Source: Achromobacter anxifer (GTDB taxonomy: Bacteria > Pseudomonadota > Gammaproteobacteria > Burkholderiales > Burkholderiaceae_B). Taken from it: a stretch of 64,000 bases of DNA. Shown here piece by piece: positions 42,134 to 51,236 of the stretch; within the stretch, counting starts at the first letter, position 1, and every line of letters begins with the position of its first letter. The stretch spans positions 248,001-312,000 of the forward strand of contig NZ_CAHLAR010000004.1 of NCBI RefSeq assembly GCF_903652925.1. Reading direction: 5' to 3'. A program made the position numbers and the translations under genes. The notes under the pieces were generated by a model. The model was not told the DNA's origin. It was given only the letters and a program-made list of their open reading frames with translations, and did no database searches.

Positions 42134-42946
42134 TCAGCGGTCCGTGTTGCCGAATCCGTCTGGAACCTTGCCGTCGTACTGCAGTTCGCGAGTCGCCTGG
42201 TACGACAGGGCGAAGCCCGCGGGCTGCTGCAGTTCCTCATACAGGTGCGCGATCAGGCCGGCCGTGCGCGCCAGCAAGGGCACGCCGCGCAAGGCCTGCA
42301 GCGGGAAGCCGGCGCCCAGCAACACCGCGGGAATGGCGGCGGACACGTTCAGCTTGAGCGCCTTGCCAAGCACCTCCGGGATCTGCCGTTCCACGGCTTC
42401 GGCGATCTCGATGTAGGTCTGGTCCGAACCGCAGTCCCGCGCCACTTCGAACAGCCTCGCCACGCGCGGATCCCGCGTCTTGTGTAGCGGGTGGCCGTAG
42501 CCCGGGATGGCCCGGCCTTCGGCGCGATAGCGCTTCAAAACCTCCAGCGCAGCCGCGTCCAGGTCCAGCTGCCGCTGTTCCGCGCAATCCTTGATTTCGG
42601 CGAAGAGGCGGCCGGCGGTCTCCGAGGCGCCCAATATGACCGACCCGCAGCCGAGCAGGCCGGAAGCAACCGCGCCCTGCATGGCGTCGGGCGCGGCGGC
42701 CAGCGTCATGCGGGCCGCCTGCACGCTGGGTACCAGGCCATGTTCGGCGATGGCGACCAGCGTCGCGTCCAGTACGGCCGTGGCGGCGGCATCGGGCCGG
42801 CGGCCGGTGACCAGCAGGTGGAAGTAGTCGGTAAAGGAGATCTTGCCTATCAGGTCGCGGCACAGATCCTCGCCGCGCACCACGATCGCGTGTTCGTCGG
42901 AGGTGCAGATGGCGCTGCGGGGTATGGTTGCCTTGCCTATTTTCAT
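42134..42946 (-). CDS. Citrate synthase-family protein, citryl-CoA lyase-like
   Basis: 270 residues, much shorter than citrate synthase (about 430). PGYGHPLHKTRDPR contains the active-site His region of the superfamily, with ISFTDYFHLLVTGRRP near the N-terminus and AAIPAVLLGAGFPLQALRG later. Short forms are annotated as citryl-CoA lyase, splitting citryl-CoA to acetyl-CoA and oxaloacetate. Its start overlaps the stop of the CoA-transferase gene, so a two-step route is suggested: CoA activation of an acid, then lyase cleavage. The exact substrate is uncertain. Confidence 0.8.
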   Translation of the reverse strand: MKIGKATIPRSAICTSDEHAIVVRGEDLCRDLIGKISFTDYFHLLVTGRRPDAAATAVLDATLVAIAEHGLVPSVQAARMTLAAAPDAMQGAVASGLLGCGSVILGASETAGRLFAEIKDCAEQRQLDLDAAALEVLKRYRAEGRAIPGYGHPLHKTRDPRVARLFEVARDCGSDQTYIEIAEAVERQIPEVLGKALKLNVSAAIPAVLLGAGFPLQALRGVPLLARTAGLIAHLYEELQQPAGFALSYQATRELQYDGKVPDGFGNTDR

Positions 42947-44109
42947 GACGGGTCCCGGGTATCAGGGTGGGGCTTGCGGGCCGCGAGCGCGCCGCGGATC
43001 TCGGCGTTGTGTTCGCCCAGCACGGGCGGCGGAATGACGGTTGAGGCGCGCTGGCCGTCGAAGCTGACTGGCGAGCGCACGGTGCGCCACCGTCCTTGCG
43101 TGGGATGAGAGCCCTCGATCTCCAGCTGGAGATGCCGCGCCTGCGGGTCCTGCAGCGCTTCGGCCGTGTCGTACATGGGCGCGTGCGGCACGTCTTCGGC
43201 CGCAAGGCGCCGGCACCATTCCTCGCGGGTCCGCAAGGCGAAGACCGCGCCGAGCACGCTGATCAACTCCTCATGGTGGGCGATGCGGCCGGCGCGCGTG
43301 GCGAAGCGCGCGTCCTGCAGGATGTCGGGCCGCTCAATGGCATTGGCCAGTCCGCGCCAGAACTTTTCAGGCGAGGACATGTGCAGGGCCAGCTTCTTTC
43401 CGTCGGCGCAGGCCAGGGCATAGGACTGGGACACGCTGGGCCGGCTGAAGGGGCCCATGACCTCGCCCTCGGAAAAGTAGTGGGTGAACGCGTCCAGGTT
43501 GAAATGGCACATGGCTTCCAGCATGGACACTTCCACGCTACGGCCCACGCCCGTGCGGGCGCGCTCGACCAGCGCGCCGAGTATGCCGTAGGCGGCGTAG
43601 AAGCCCGTGAGCGCGTCCGCGATGGCCGGGCCCACGACGCGCGGGTTGGCGGGGTTCACCAGGAGATTGAGAAAACCGCTGGCGGCCTGGGCCACCGAGT
43701 CATAGGCCGGCCGCGCGGCGGCGGGGCCGGTCTGGCCGAAGCCGCTGATCGCGCAATACACCAGGCGCGGATTGAGGGCGCGCAGTCGGGCTTCGCCCGC
43801 GCCCAGCCGTTCGGCGGCGCCCGGGCGGAAGTTCTGGATATAGACGTCCGCCTCGCGTATCAGGTCGTCGAAGACCTGCGCGTCGTCCGGCTTGCGGGCG
43901 TCGATTTCTATGCTGCGCTTGTTGCGGTTGTAGGTTTGGTAATGCGGGCTGTAAAGGCCGCCCTTGAAGGCGCGGAACGGATCTCCCGTGCCGGGTTGCT
44001 CCACCTTGATGACGTCGGCCCCCAGATCGGCCAGCAGCATTCCCGCCGCCGGACCGGTGATGAAGGTTCCCTGTTCGATGACGGTGATGCCATCCAAGAC
44101 CTTGGACAT
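42943..44109 (-). CDS. CaiB/BaiF family (class III) CoA-transferase
   Basis: 388 residues from the Met at 44109 (AGAGG about 9 bases upstream; a Met at 44127 lies further back). Family III features: GPAAGMLLADLGADVIKVEQPGTGDPFR, YIQNFRPGAAERLG, CAISGFGQTGP, and GPAIADALTGFYAAYGIL, where the Asp is the catalytic acyl carrier. Transfers CoA from a donor such as succinyl-CoA to a carboxylic acid. First gene of the CoA-transferase/lyase/Bug operon, divergent from a LysR gene. Confidence 0.93.
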   Translation of the reverse strand: MSKVLDGITVIEQGTFITGPAAGMLLADLGADVIKVEQPGTGDPFRAFKGGLYSPHYQTYNRNKRSIEIDARKPDDAQVFDDLIREADVYIQNFRPGAAERLGAGEARLRALNPRLVYCAISGFGQTGPAAARPAYDSVAQAASGFLNLLVNPANPRVVGPAIADALTGFYAAYGILGALVERARTGVGRSVEVSMLEAMCHFNLDAFTHYFSEGEVMGPFSRPSVSQSYALACADGKKLALHMSSPEKFWRGLANAIERPDILQDARFATRAGRIAHHEELISVLGAVFALRTREEWCRRLAAEDVPHAPMYDTAEALQDPQARHLQLEIEGSHPTQGRWRTVRSPVSFDGQRASTVIPPPVLGEHNAEIRGALAARKPHPDTRDPS

Positions 44110-44225
44110 GGATTTTTCCTCTTGCATGTGCTGCGAGTCGATAGGCTATCGGCCTCCATGCAAAGATGAAAATGATTAATATCGTCCATGATCATTGATA
44201 GTATCGATTATTGGAGGCTTGTGCC

Positions 44226-45128
44226 ATGGAACTGCGGCATCTCAGGTACTTCATCGCCCTGGCCGGCGCGCTGAACTTCACGCGCGCGGCCGAACGGGTG
44301 CATGTGACGCAGTCGACGCTGTCCCACCAGATACGCCAGCTGGAGGACGAGATCGGCCAGCCCTTGTTCGAGCGCATCGGCAAGCGCGTGGTTATGACTG
44401 AAGCCGGCGAGACCTTCCTGGCCTACGCGCTGCGGGCGTTGAAGGAGATCGACCAGGGGCTGGGGGAAATCAAGCAGGACCTGGCGCAGACGACGGGAGA
44501 GGTCCGGGTCGGCACCACCCACACCTTCAACCTGAATTTCATTCCCGATTGCGTGGCCCAGCTGCTGAGCCGCAGTCCCGGCGTGAAGATCGTCATCGAG
44601 GAGCTGCCCGCCGATGCCATTGCCCGGAAACTGGAGTCCAGCGAACTGGACATAGGCGTGGCGTACCGGCCCGAGGCGCCGAGCGAGCTGCGCTTCGAGC
44701 CCTTGTTCAACGAAGAACTGGTGCTGGTGGTGTCCGCCAGCCATCCGCTGGCGGCGCGCCGGCGCATCCGGATGATAGAACTGCATCGCGAACCGCTGGT
44801 GCTGCTGCCGTCAGGATTTTCGACGCGGCGCATGCTGGATGAGTGCTTCCAGGCCGCCGGCGCCGCGCCCGAGGTCGTCGCGGAAATGAACACCATTGCG
44901 GCGATGCTGGGAATGGTGGCGCGCATGCACGTCGGCGCCATTGCTGCCGCCAGCGCCATCGCGCAGGACCCCGGGCTGCGCATGATTCCCCTGGAGAGTC
45001 CGACGCCCATGCGCACCCCGGGCTTGCTGTTCAATAATGCGCGGCCACAGACCCGGGCGGGCAGGGCGTTTACCGCCTTGCTGCGCAGGCGCGCCATGGG
45101 TCACGGAGAGAGTGCCGGCCGGACATAA
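44226..45128 (+). CDS. LysR-family transcriptional regulator, CynR-like
   Basis: 300 residues from the ATG at 44226 (TTGGAGG 7 bases upstream). Winged helix LRHLRYFIALAGALNFTRAAERVHVTQSTLSHQIRQLEDEIG and the LysR effector domain. N-terminal region resembles CynR/CbbR members. The 116-base gap to the divergent CoA-transferase gene contains an AT-rich dyad around 44174-44210, including ATGATCAT and TATCGAT palindromes, probably the operator. Predicted regulator of the CoA-transferase/lyase/Bug operon. Confidence 0.92.
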   Translation: MELRHLRYFIALAGALNFTRAAERVHVTQSTLSHQIRQLEDEIGQPLFERIGKRVVMTEAGETFLAYALRALKEIDQGLGEIKQDLAQTTGEVRVGTTHTFNLNFIPDCVAQLLSRSPGVKIVIEELPADAIARKLESSELDIGVAYRPEAPSELRFEPLFNEELVLVVSASHPLAARRRIRMIELHREPLVLLPSGFSTRRMLDECFQAAGAAPEVVAEMNTIAAMLGMVARMHVGAIAAASAIAQDPGLRMIPLESPTPMRTPGLLFNNARPQTRAGRAFTALLRRRAMGHGESAGRT

Positions 45129-45513
45129 TCCGGTCCGGAATCGTGAGGCTCTCCATTATTCGTAAGTCCGGCGTAAGTACTGTATTTAAATGCGTATTTA
45201 AACGACGTATTAATGAGCGGCTTATTTAAAACGCCAAGCACGATTCCGTTCGGAACGCCAGATATTTAATAAGGTTTCCTTGCGGATTCTCCAGCGATTT
45301 CATGGGCTTGCAATCGCAATCCGTCACGATTAAAGGTTGCGGCGTAAATATTGGGGATTACACGCAGTGACAGTGTGGCGGCTTGCTTCCAGAATACCGG
45401 CCACACCGTGATTTTGCCCAAGAAGCCGGCGACGGGCGACTCGGATTAACGGATTACCCACCCGATAAACCGTGTCGTACAGAGCCGCTCAAAACCTCGC
45501 TGGAGAACTCCGC
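45129..45513 (+). other. AT-rich regulatory region upstream of livJHMGF
   Basis: 385 bases with no supported gene and far lower GC than the surroundings in its first 150 bases. TATTTAAA occurs at 45183-45190, 45195-45202 and 45223-45230, with TATTTAAT at 45263-45270. A stem GTGTGGC (45373-45379) / GCCACAC (45400-45406) with a 20-base loop lies in the leader closer to livJ. The region probably carries the liv promoter and several regulator sites. Confidence 0.65.
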
Positions 45514-46629
45514 ATGAAGTTTCTGAATCGCCTTACCCCGGTAGCCATGGCGCTTGGGGCACTTGCCTTGGCTGGCGCCGCGCACGCCGCCGACACGATC
45601 AAGATTGGCATTCCCCAGCCCATGACCGGCCCGAACACGCAATACGGCGACCAGATCCAGGCCGGCGCATTGACCGCGATCGAGACCATCAACGCCAAGG
45701 GCGGCGTCAAGGGCAAGAAGCTCGAGCCGATCCTCATCGACGACGGCTGCGAACCGAAGCAGGCCGTGCCCGCCGCCAACCGCGTGGTCAACTCCGGCGC
45801 CAAGTTCGCCGTGGCCCATGCGTGCTCGGGCGTGACCGTGGCTGCCGTCAAGGTCTACGAGGAAGAGGGCATCGTCGGCATCACCCCGGGCGCGACTTCG
45901 CCGTTGGTCACCGACACGATCAAGCCGCACTTCTTCTTCCGCACCATCGGCCGCGATGACCAGCAAGGTCCGTACGCCGCCCATTACATCGCCAAGACCC
46001 TCAAGCCCACCAAGGTCGCCGTGCTGCACGACAAGCAGACCTACGGTTCGGGCGTGGCCACGCAGGTCCGCGACACCCTGGTCAAGGACGGCGTGAACGT
46101 CGCCATGTTCGAAGGCATCAACGTCGGCGACAGCGACTATTCGGCCATCATCACCAAGCTCAAGTCGGCCGGCGTCGACCTGGTCTACTTCGGCGGCTAC
46201 CACCCCGAACTCGGCCTGCTGCTGCGCCAGTCGCGCGAACAGGGCCTGAAGGTCCAGTTCATGGGTCCGGAAGGCACCGCCAACCAGGATCTGGTGGCCA
46301 TCGCCGGCCCGGCCATCGACGGCCTGCTGGTCACGCTGCCCGCCGACTTCACCAAGCTGCCCGGCAACGAAAGCATCGTGAAGGCCTTCAAGGACGCCAA
46401 GCGCGATCCGGACGGCGCCTTCCAGATGCCCGCGTACGCCGCCGTGCAGATCCTGGCCGACAGCATCAACGCGGTGGGCGAGGATCCCGCCAAGGTGGCC
46501 GACTACATGCACAAGACCACCTTCAACACTGGCATCGGCAAGGTCGAGTACGACGCCAAGGGCGACCTGAAGAACTTCGAGTTCGCCGTCTACAAATGGG
46601 ATAAGGACGGCAAGAAGACCCAGCTGTAA
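45514..46629 (+). CDS. livJ: Branched-chain amino acid ABC transporter substrate-binding protein
   Basis: 371 residues from the ATG at 45514 (TGGAGAA upstream). Signal peptide of 23 residues ending GAAHAAD, then TIKIGIPQPMTGPNTQYGDQ and the LivJ fold (IDDGCEPKQAVPAANRVVN, TIGRDDQQGPYAAHY, FEGINVGDSDYSAII, YFGGYHPELG). Binds leucine, isoleucine, valine or related amino acids in the periplasm. First gene of livJHMGF and close paralogue of the protein at 29411. Confidence 0.96.
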   Translation: MKFLNRLTPVAMALGALALAGAAHAADTIKIGIPQPMTGPNTQYGDQIQAGALTAIETINAKGGVKGKKLEPILIDDGCEPKQAVPAANRVVNSGAKFAVAHACSGVTVAAVKVYEEEGIVGITPGATSPLVTDTIKPHFFFRTIGRDDQQGPYAAHYIAKTLKPTKVAVLHDKQTYGSGVATQVRDTLVKDGVNVAMFEGINVGDSDYSAIITKLKSAGVDLVYFGGYHPELGLLLRQSREQGLKVQFMGPEGTANQDLVAIAGPAIDGLLVTLPADFTKLPGNESIVKAFKDAKRDPDGAFQMPAYAAVQILADSINAVGEDPAKVADYMHKTTFNTGIGKVEYDAKGDLKNFEFAVYKWDKDGKKTQL

Positions 46630-46639
46630 ACTCGCGATC

Positions 46640-46656
46640 CGCCGGCGTCGCCGGCG
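46640..46656 (+). promoter_or_regulatory. Compact hairpin just after livJ
   Basis: CGCCGGC (46640-46646) and GCCGGCG (46650-46656) form a 7-bp all-GC stem with a 3-base loop, 11 bases after the livJ stop; no T-run. Probably stabilises the livJ 3' end. Confidence 0.5.
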
Positions 46657-46760
46657 TGTAGGGCCTGTCGTCCTCGTTCTGCCGTAATCCGCGTAGCGAT
46701 GCGCCAAAAGCGCTGTGCGGCCGGCGGGCGCAGATGCCAGGCCCTTATAAAATACGCCCA

Positions 46761-46798
46761 GGTTTCCGGCTCCGGGTCTCTCTACCGGGGCCGGAACC
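46761..46798 (+). promoter_or_regulatory. Large hairpin directly upstream of livH RBS
   Basis: GGTTTCCGGCTCCGG (46761-46775) pairs with CCGGGGCCGGAACC (46785-46798) with one bulge and one G-U wobble. The livH RBS (TTGGAGC) starts about 3 bases later. A TATAAAAT sequence at 46746-46753 just upstream may be an internal -10. It could limit livH translation or partly terminate transcription. Confidence 0.5.
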
Positions 46799-46817
46799 AT
46801 TTGGAGCAAGAGAAATA

Positions 46818-47743
<926 letters not shown>

Positions 47744-47744
<1 letters not shown>

Positions 47745-48979
47745 TGTCGAACAACAATCTGAAAAACGCCACGATGGCGGCCGTGCTGACGGCTGTCATC
47801 GTCACCCCCGTCTTCGGCCTGCAGCTGATCCGCCAGGGCGCGCGCACCACGATGGAGTCGAACTGGTCGCTGGTGGCGATTGCCGCCGCGGTGGTCTTCT
47901 TCTTCCAATTGCTGCGGCCCTGGATCGCCAAGCCATTCCAGAAGCTCAAGACGGGCCTGCCCACTCTGCCGGCCGCGCCGGCCAAGACCCACAAGCCGCT
48001 GGCGCTGCTGTTGCTGGCGATCGCGGTGGTCTGGCCGTTCTTCGCCGGCCGCAGCTCGGTGGACATCGCCACGCTGGTGCTGATCTACGTGATGCTGGGC
48101 CTGGGCCTGAACATCGTCGTGGGTTTCGCGGGCCTGCTGGACCTGGGCTTCGTGGGCTTCTACGCGGTGGGCGCCTACACCTACGCCTTGCTCTATCACT
48201 GGGGCGGCTGGAGCTTCTGGGAAGCGCTGCCGTTCTCGGGCGCGATGGCCGCGCTGTTCGGCTTCATCCTGGGCTTCCCGGTGCTGCGGCTGCGAGGCGA
48301 CTACCTCGCCATCGTGACGCTGGGCTTCGGTGAAATGATCCGCCTCTTGCTGATCAACCTGAACACGCTGACCGGCGGTCCGGACGGCATCTCGGGCATT
48401 CCCAAGCCGACGGTGTTCGGCCTGGAAATGACCCGCCGCGCCAGCACGGAAGGGGGCACCACGTTCCATGAATTCATGGGCTGGAACTTCCAGAACCAGG
48501 ACATGGTGGTCTATCTGTACCTGATGGCGCTGCTGCTGGCCCTGGTCACGCTGTTCGTGTCCACGCGCCTGATCCGCATGCCGGTGGGCCGCGCCTGGGA
48601 AGCGCTGCGCGAAGACGAGATCGCCTGCCGTTCGCTGGGGCTGAACCCCACGCGCATCAAGCTGTCGGCGTTCACGCTGGGCGCGATGTTCGCCGGCTTC
48701 GGCGGCGCCTTCTTCGCGGCGCGCCAGGGCATGGTGAACCCCGAATCCTTCACCTTCATCGAATCGGCGCTGATCCTGGCCATCGTGGTGCTGGGCGGCA
48801 TGGGCTCGCAGGTGGGCGTGATCCTGGCGGCTGTGCTGCTGACGGTGCTGCCGGAAGTCGCGCGCGAGTTCGCCGAGTACCGGATGCTGATGTTCGGCCT
48901 GGTGATGGTATTGATGATGATGTGGCGTCCGCAGGGGTTGTTGCCCATGAAGCGTCCCCACGTGGAGCTGGCTAAATGA
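47744..48979 (+). CDS. livM: Branched-chain amino acid ABC transporter permease LivM
   Basis: 411 residues. An N-terminal extension with two extra membrane segments precedes the LivM core ([63 protein letters not shown]). The loop [28 protein letters not shown] contacts the ATPases. Ends [12 protein letters not shown], overlapping livG by four bases. Confidence 0.97.
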
Positions 48980-49743
48980 GCGAGGCATTGCTGAAAGTAT
49001 CCGGACTGACCATGCGGTTCGGCGGCCTGCTGGCCGTCGACAGCGTGGCGTTCGAAGTCAAATCCGACGAGGTGTTCGCCATCATCGGCCCCAACGGGGC
49101 CGGCAAGACCACCGTGTTCAACTGCGTGGGCGGCTTCTATGCGCCGACGGCGGGCGAGATCACCATGGACGGCCAGGCCATCACCGGCCTGCCCAGCCAC
49201 AAGGTGGCGCGCCACGGCCTGGTGCGCACCTTCCAGAACGTGCGCCTGTTCAAGCAGCTGACCGTGCTGGAAAACCTGCTGGTGGCCCAGCACACCCAGG
49301 TGGAAGCGCGGCTGCTGCCGGGCCTGCTCAAGCTCAAGTCCTACCGCCAGTCCGAGACCGACGCGCTGGCGCGCGCCGCGCAATGGCTGGATTTCATGGG
49401 CCTGCGCGAGTTCGCCAACCGCGAAGCCGGCAACCTGGCCTACGGCCACCAGCGCCGCCTGGAGATCGCGCGCTGCATGATCACCAAGCCGCGCCTGCTG
49501 ATGCTGGACGAACCGGCGGCCGGCCTGAATCCTCAGGAAAAGCGCGATCTGCAATCGCTGATCGACCAGCTGCGGCGCGAGTTCGGCGTCGCGGTGCTGC
49601 TGATCGAACACGACATGAGCCTGATCATGGGCATCTCCGACCGCATCCTGGTCATGGAGCACGGCAAGCCCATCACTACCGGCACCCCCGAGCAGGTGCG
49701 CAACGACGAGCGCGTCATCAAGGCGTACCTGGGGGAGGAATAA
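48976..49743 (+). CDS. livG: Branched-chain amino acid ABC transporter ATPase LivG
   Basis: 255 residues. Walker [11 protein letters not shown]-loop [20 protein letters not shown], a LivG-specific insert with [20 protein letters not shown], signature [14 protein letters not shown], Walker [14 protein letters not shown] and switch [11 protein letters not shown]. Normal length. Overlaps livM (ATGA) and livF (TAATG). Confidence 0.97.
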   Translation: MSEALLKVSGLTMRFGGLLAVDSVAFEVKSDEVFAIIGPNGAGKTTVFNCVGGFYAPTAGEITMDGQAITGLPSHKVARHGLVRTFQNVRLFKQLTVLENLLVAQHTQVEARLLPGLLKLKSYRQSETDALARAAQWLDFMGLREFANREAGNLAYGHQRRLEIARCMITKPRLLMLDEPAAGLNPQEKRDLQSLIDQLRREFGVAVLLIEHDMSLIMGISDRILVMEHGKPITTGTPEQVRNDERVIKAYLGEE

Positions 49744-50444
49744 TGCTTAAGCTGGATAACATTCATACCTACTACGGCGCCATCCAGGCGCTGAACGGGG
49801 TGTCGGTTGAGGTCAACAAAGGCGAGATCGTCACGCTGATCGGCGCCAACGGCGCGGGCAAGACGACGCTGCTGATGACGGTCTGCGGCAATCCGCGGGC
49901 CAAGGAAGGCACGATCACGTTCGAGGGCGAGGACATCACCCACAAGGACACGCACCACATCATGCGCAATGGCATCGCCATTTCGCCGGAAGGACGGCGA
50001 GTCTTCAAGGACCTGACCGTCGCCGAGAACCTGATGATGGGCGGCTTCTTCGCCAAGCGCGACGAGATCGAGGCCGGCATCGACCATGTGTATGGCCTGT
50101 TTCCGCGCCTGAAAGAGCGCGCCAGCCAGCGCGCCGGCCTGATGTCGGGCGGCGAACAGCAGATGCTGGCCATCGGCCGCGCGCTGATGACGCGTCCGCG
50201 CCTGCTGTTGCTGGACGAACCCACGCTGGGCCTGGCCCCGCTGGTGATCGCCCAGATCTTCGACATCATCCGCGAGATCCGCGAACAGGGCGTGACCGTG
50301 TTCCTGGTCGAACAGAACGCCAACAAGGCGCTGGGCGTGGCCGACCGCGGCTACGTGCTGGAGAACGGCCGCGTGGTGTTGCAGGACACCGGCGCCAATC
50401 TGCTGGTCAACGACCAGGTGCGCAAGGCGTATCTGGGCGGCTGA
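49743..50444 (+). CDS. livF: Branched-chain amino acid ABC transporter ATPase LivF
   Basis: 233 residues. IHTYYGAIQALNGVSVEVNKGEIVTLIGANGAGKTTLL (Walker A), the ISPEGRRVFKDLTVAENLMMG segment typical of LivF, signature LMSGGEQQMLAIGRALM, Walker B LLLLDEPTLGLAP and FLVEQNANKAL (Gln in place of the switch His-Asp, usual for LivF). The frame is open upstream only as a shadow of livG. Last gene of the operon, followed by a terminator. Confidence 0.97.
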   Translation: MLKLDNIHTYYGAIQALNGVSVEVNKGEIVTLIGANGAGKTTLLMTVCGNPRAKEGTITFEGEDITHKDTHHIMRNGIAISPEGRRVFKDLTVAENLMMGGFFAKRDEIEAGIDHVYGLFPRLKERASQRAGLMSGGEQQMLAIGRALMTRPRLLLLDEPTLGLAPLVIAQIFDIIREIREQGVTVFLVEQNANKALGVADRGYVLENGRVVLQDTGANLLVNDQVRKAYLGG

Positions 50445-50471
50445 TCCTTATTCCCCGCGAAGGGAAATTGG

Positions 50472-50497
50472 GCGCATCGGAAGATGCGCTTTTTTTT
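50472..50497 (+). terminator. Rho-independent terminator of the liv operon
   Basis: GCGCATC (50472-50478) and GATGCGC (50483-50489) with a GGAA loop followed by eight T. Confidence 0.95.
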
Positions 50498-50500
50498 CGC

Positions 50501-51235
50501 TCAAGCAGCCGCCAGCTCTTCCGCCTGATAGTGCGCAATAGCCGCCCGGGCCAGCGCGTCGATGGAGTCCGTCAGCGTTACGCCCAGGCTCGGGCGCAGC
50601 GCGTGCGGCACGGCCAGGGGCAGCTCGGTGCATCCCAGCACCACCGCGTCGGCGCCGCGCGCCTTGAGGCGGGCGATGCATTCGGCGGCCGGCGCGTAGG
50701 CGTCTTCAAGGCGGTTGGCCTTGACCGCGCGGATCGACCCCATGCAATAGCGTTCGACTTCGTCGTCGTCCGGCACGATGCATTCGTAGCCTTGCGCTTC
50801 CAGATGCCGCTGGTACAGGCCCAGCTTCAGCGTGGCGGCCGTGCCCATCAGGCCGATGCGGCCGGCGGGCAGGCCCAGGCGGCGCAGATCGTCGATGACG
50901 GCCTGGATGATGTGCAGCACCGGCACGCCGGTGGACGCGGCGATCTGGTCGTACCAGAGGTGGGCCGTGTTGCAGGGGATGGCGATGAGTTGCGCGCCGG
51001 CCTGCTGCAGGAAGCGCACGCCTTCCTGCATGTAGGGCAGGGGATTCTCGCCGCCGGCCATGTACGCGCTGGAGCGGTCGGGGATGCGGGGGTCGTTGCG
51101 CAGCAGCGTGGGGATGTGCTGCTGATCGATCGCGGCAGGCGTCAGCGCCGCCAGACGCAGGGCAAAGGCCGCGCCGGCCATGGGGCCCATGCCGCCCAAT
51201 ACACCCAGGTAACAACCCTGGGAATAGGTGTTCAC
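50501..51235 (-). CDS. Aspartate/glutamate racemase family protein
   Basis: 244 residues from a GTG at 51235 with GGAG 8 bases upstream; this start fits the tightly packed preceding gene, whose stop ends at 51237. Cofactor-independent Asp/Glu racemase fold: YLGVLGGMGPMAG at the N-terminus, first catalytic Cys in AIPCNTAHLWYD and second in VVLGCTELPLAV. It interconverts D- and L-forms of aspartate, glutamate or another amino acid. Operon with the D-aminoacylase gene, suggesting use of free D-amino acid. Confidence 0.9.
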   Translation of the reverse strand: MNTYSQGCYLGVLGGMGPMAGAAFALRLAALTPAAIDQQHIPTLLRNDPRIPDRSSAYMAGGENPLPYMQEGVRFLQQAGAQLIAIPCNTAHLWYDQIAASTGVPVLHIIQAVIDDLRRLGLPAGRIGLMGTAATLKLGLYQRHLEAQGYECIVPDDDEVERYCMGSIRAVKANRLEDAYAPAAECIARLKARGADAVVLGCTELPLAVPHALRPSLGVTLTDSIDALARAAIAHYQAEELAAA

Positions 51236-51236
51236 G

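Noticed and set aside
45454-46809. Long minus-strand frame opposite livJ
   Set aside because: Composition resembles other shadows (Gly/Val/Asp/His-rich) and LivJ is clear on the plus strand.
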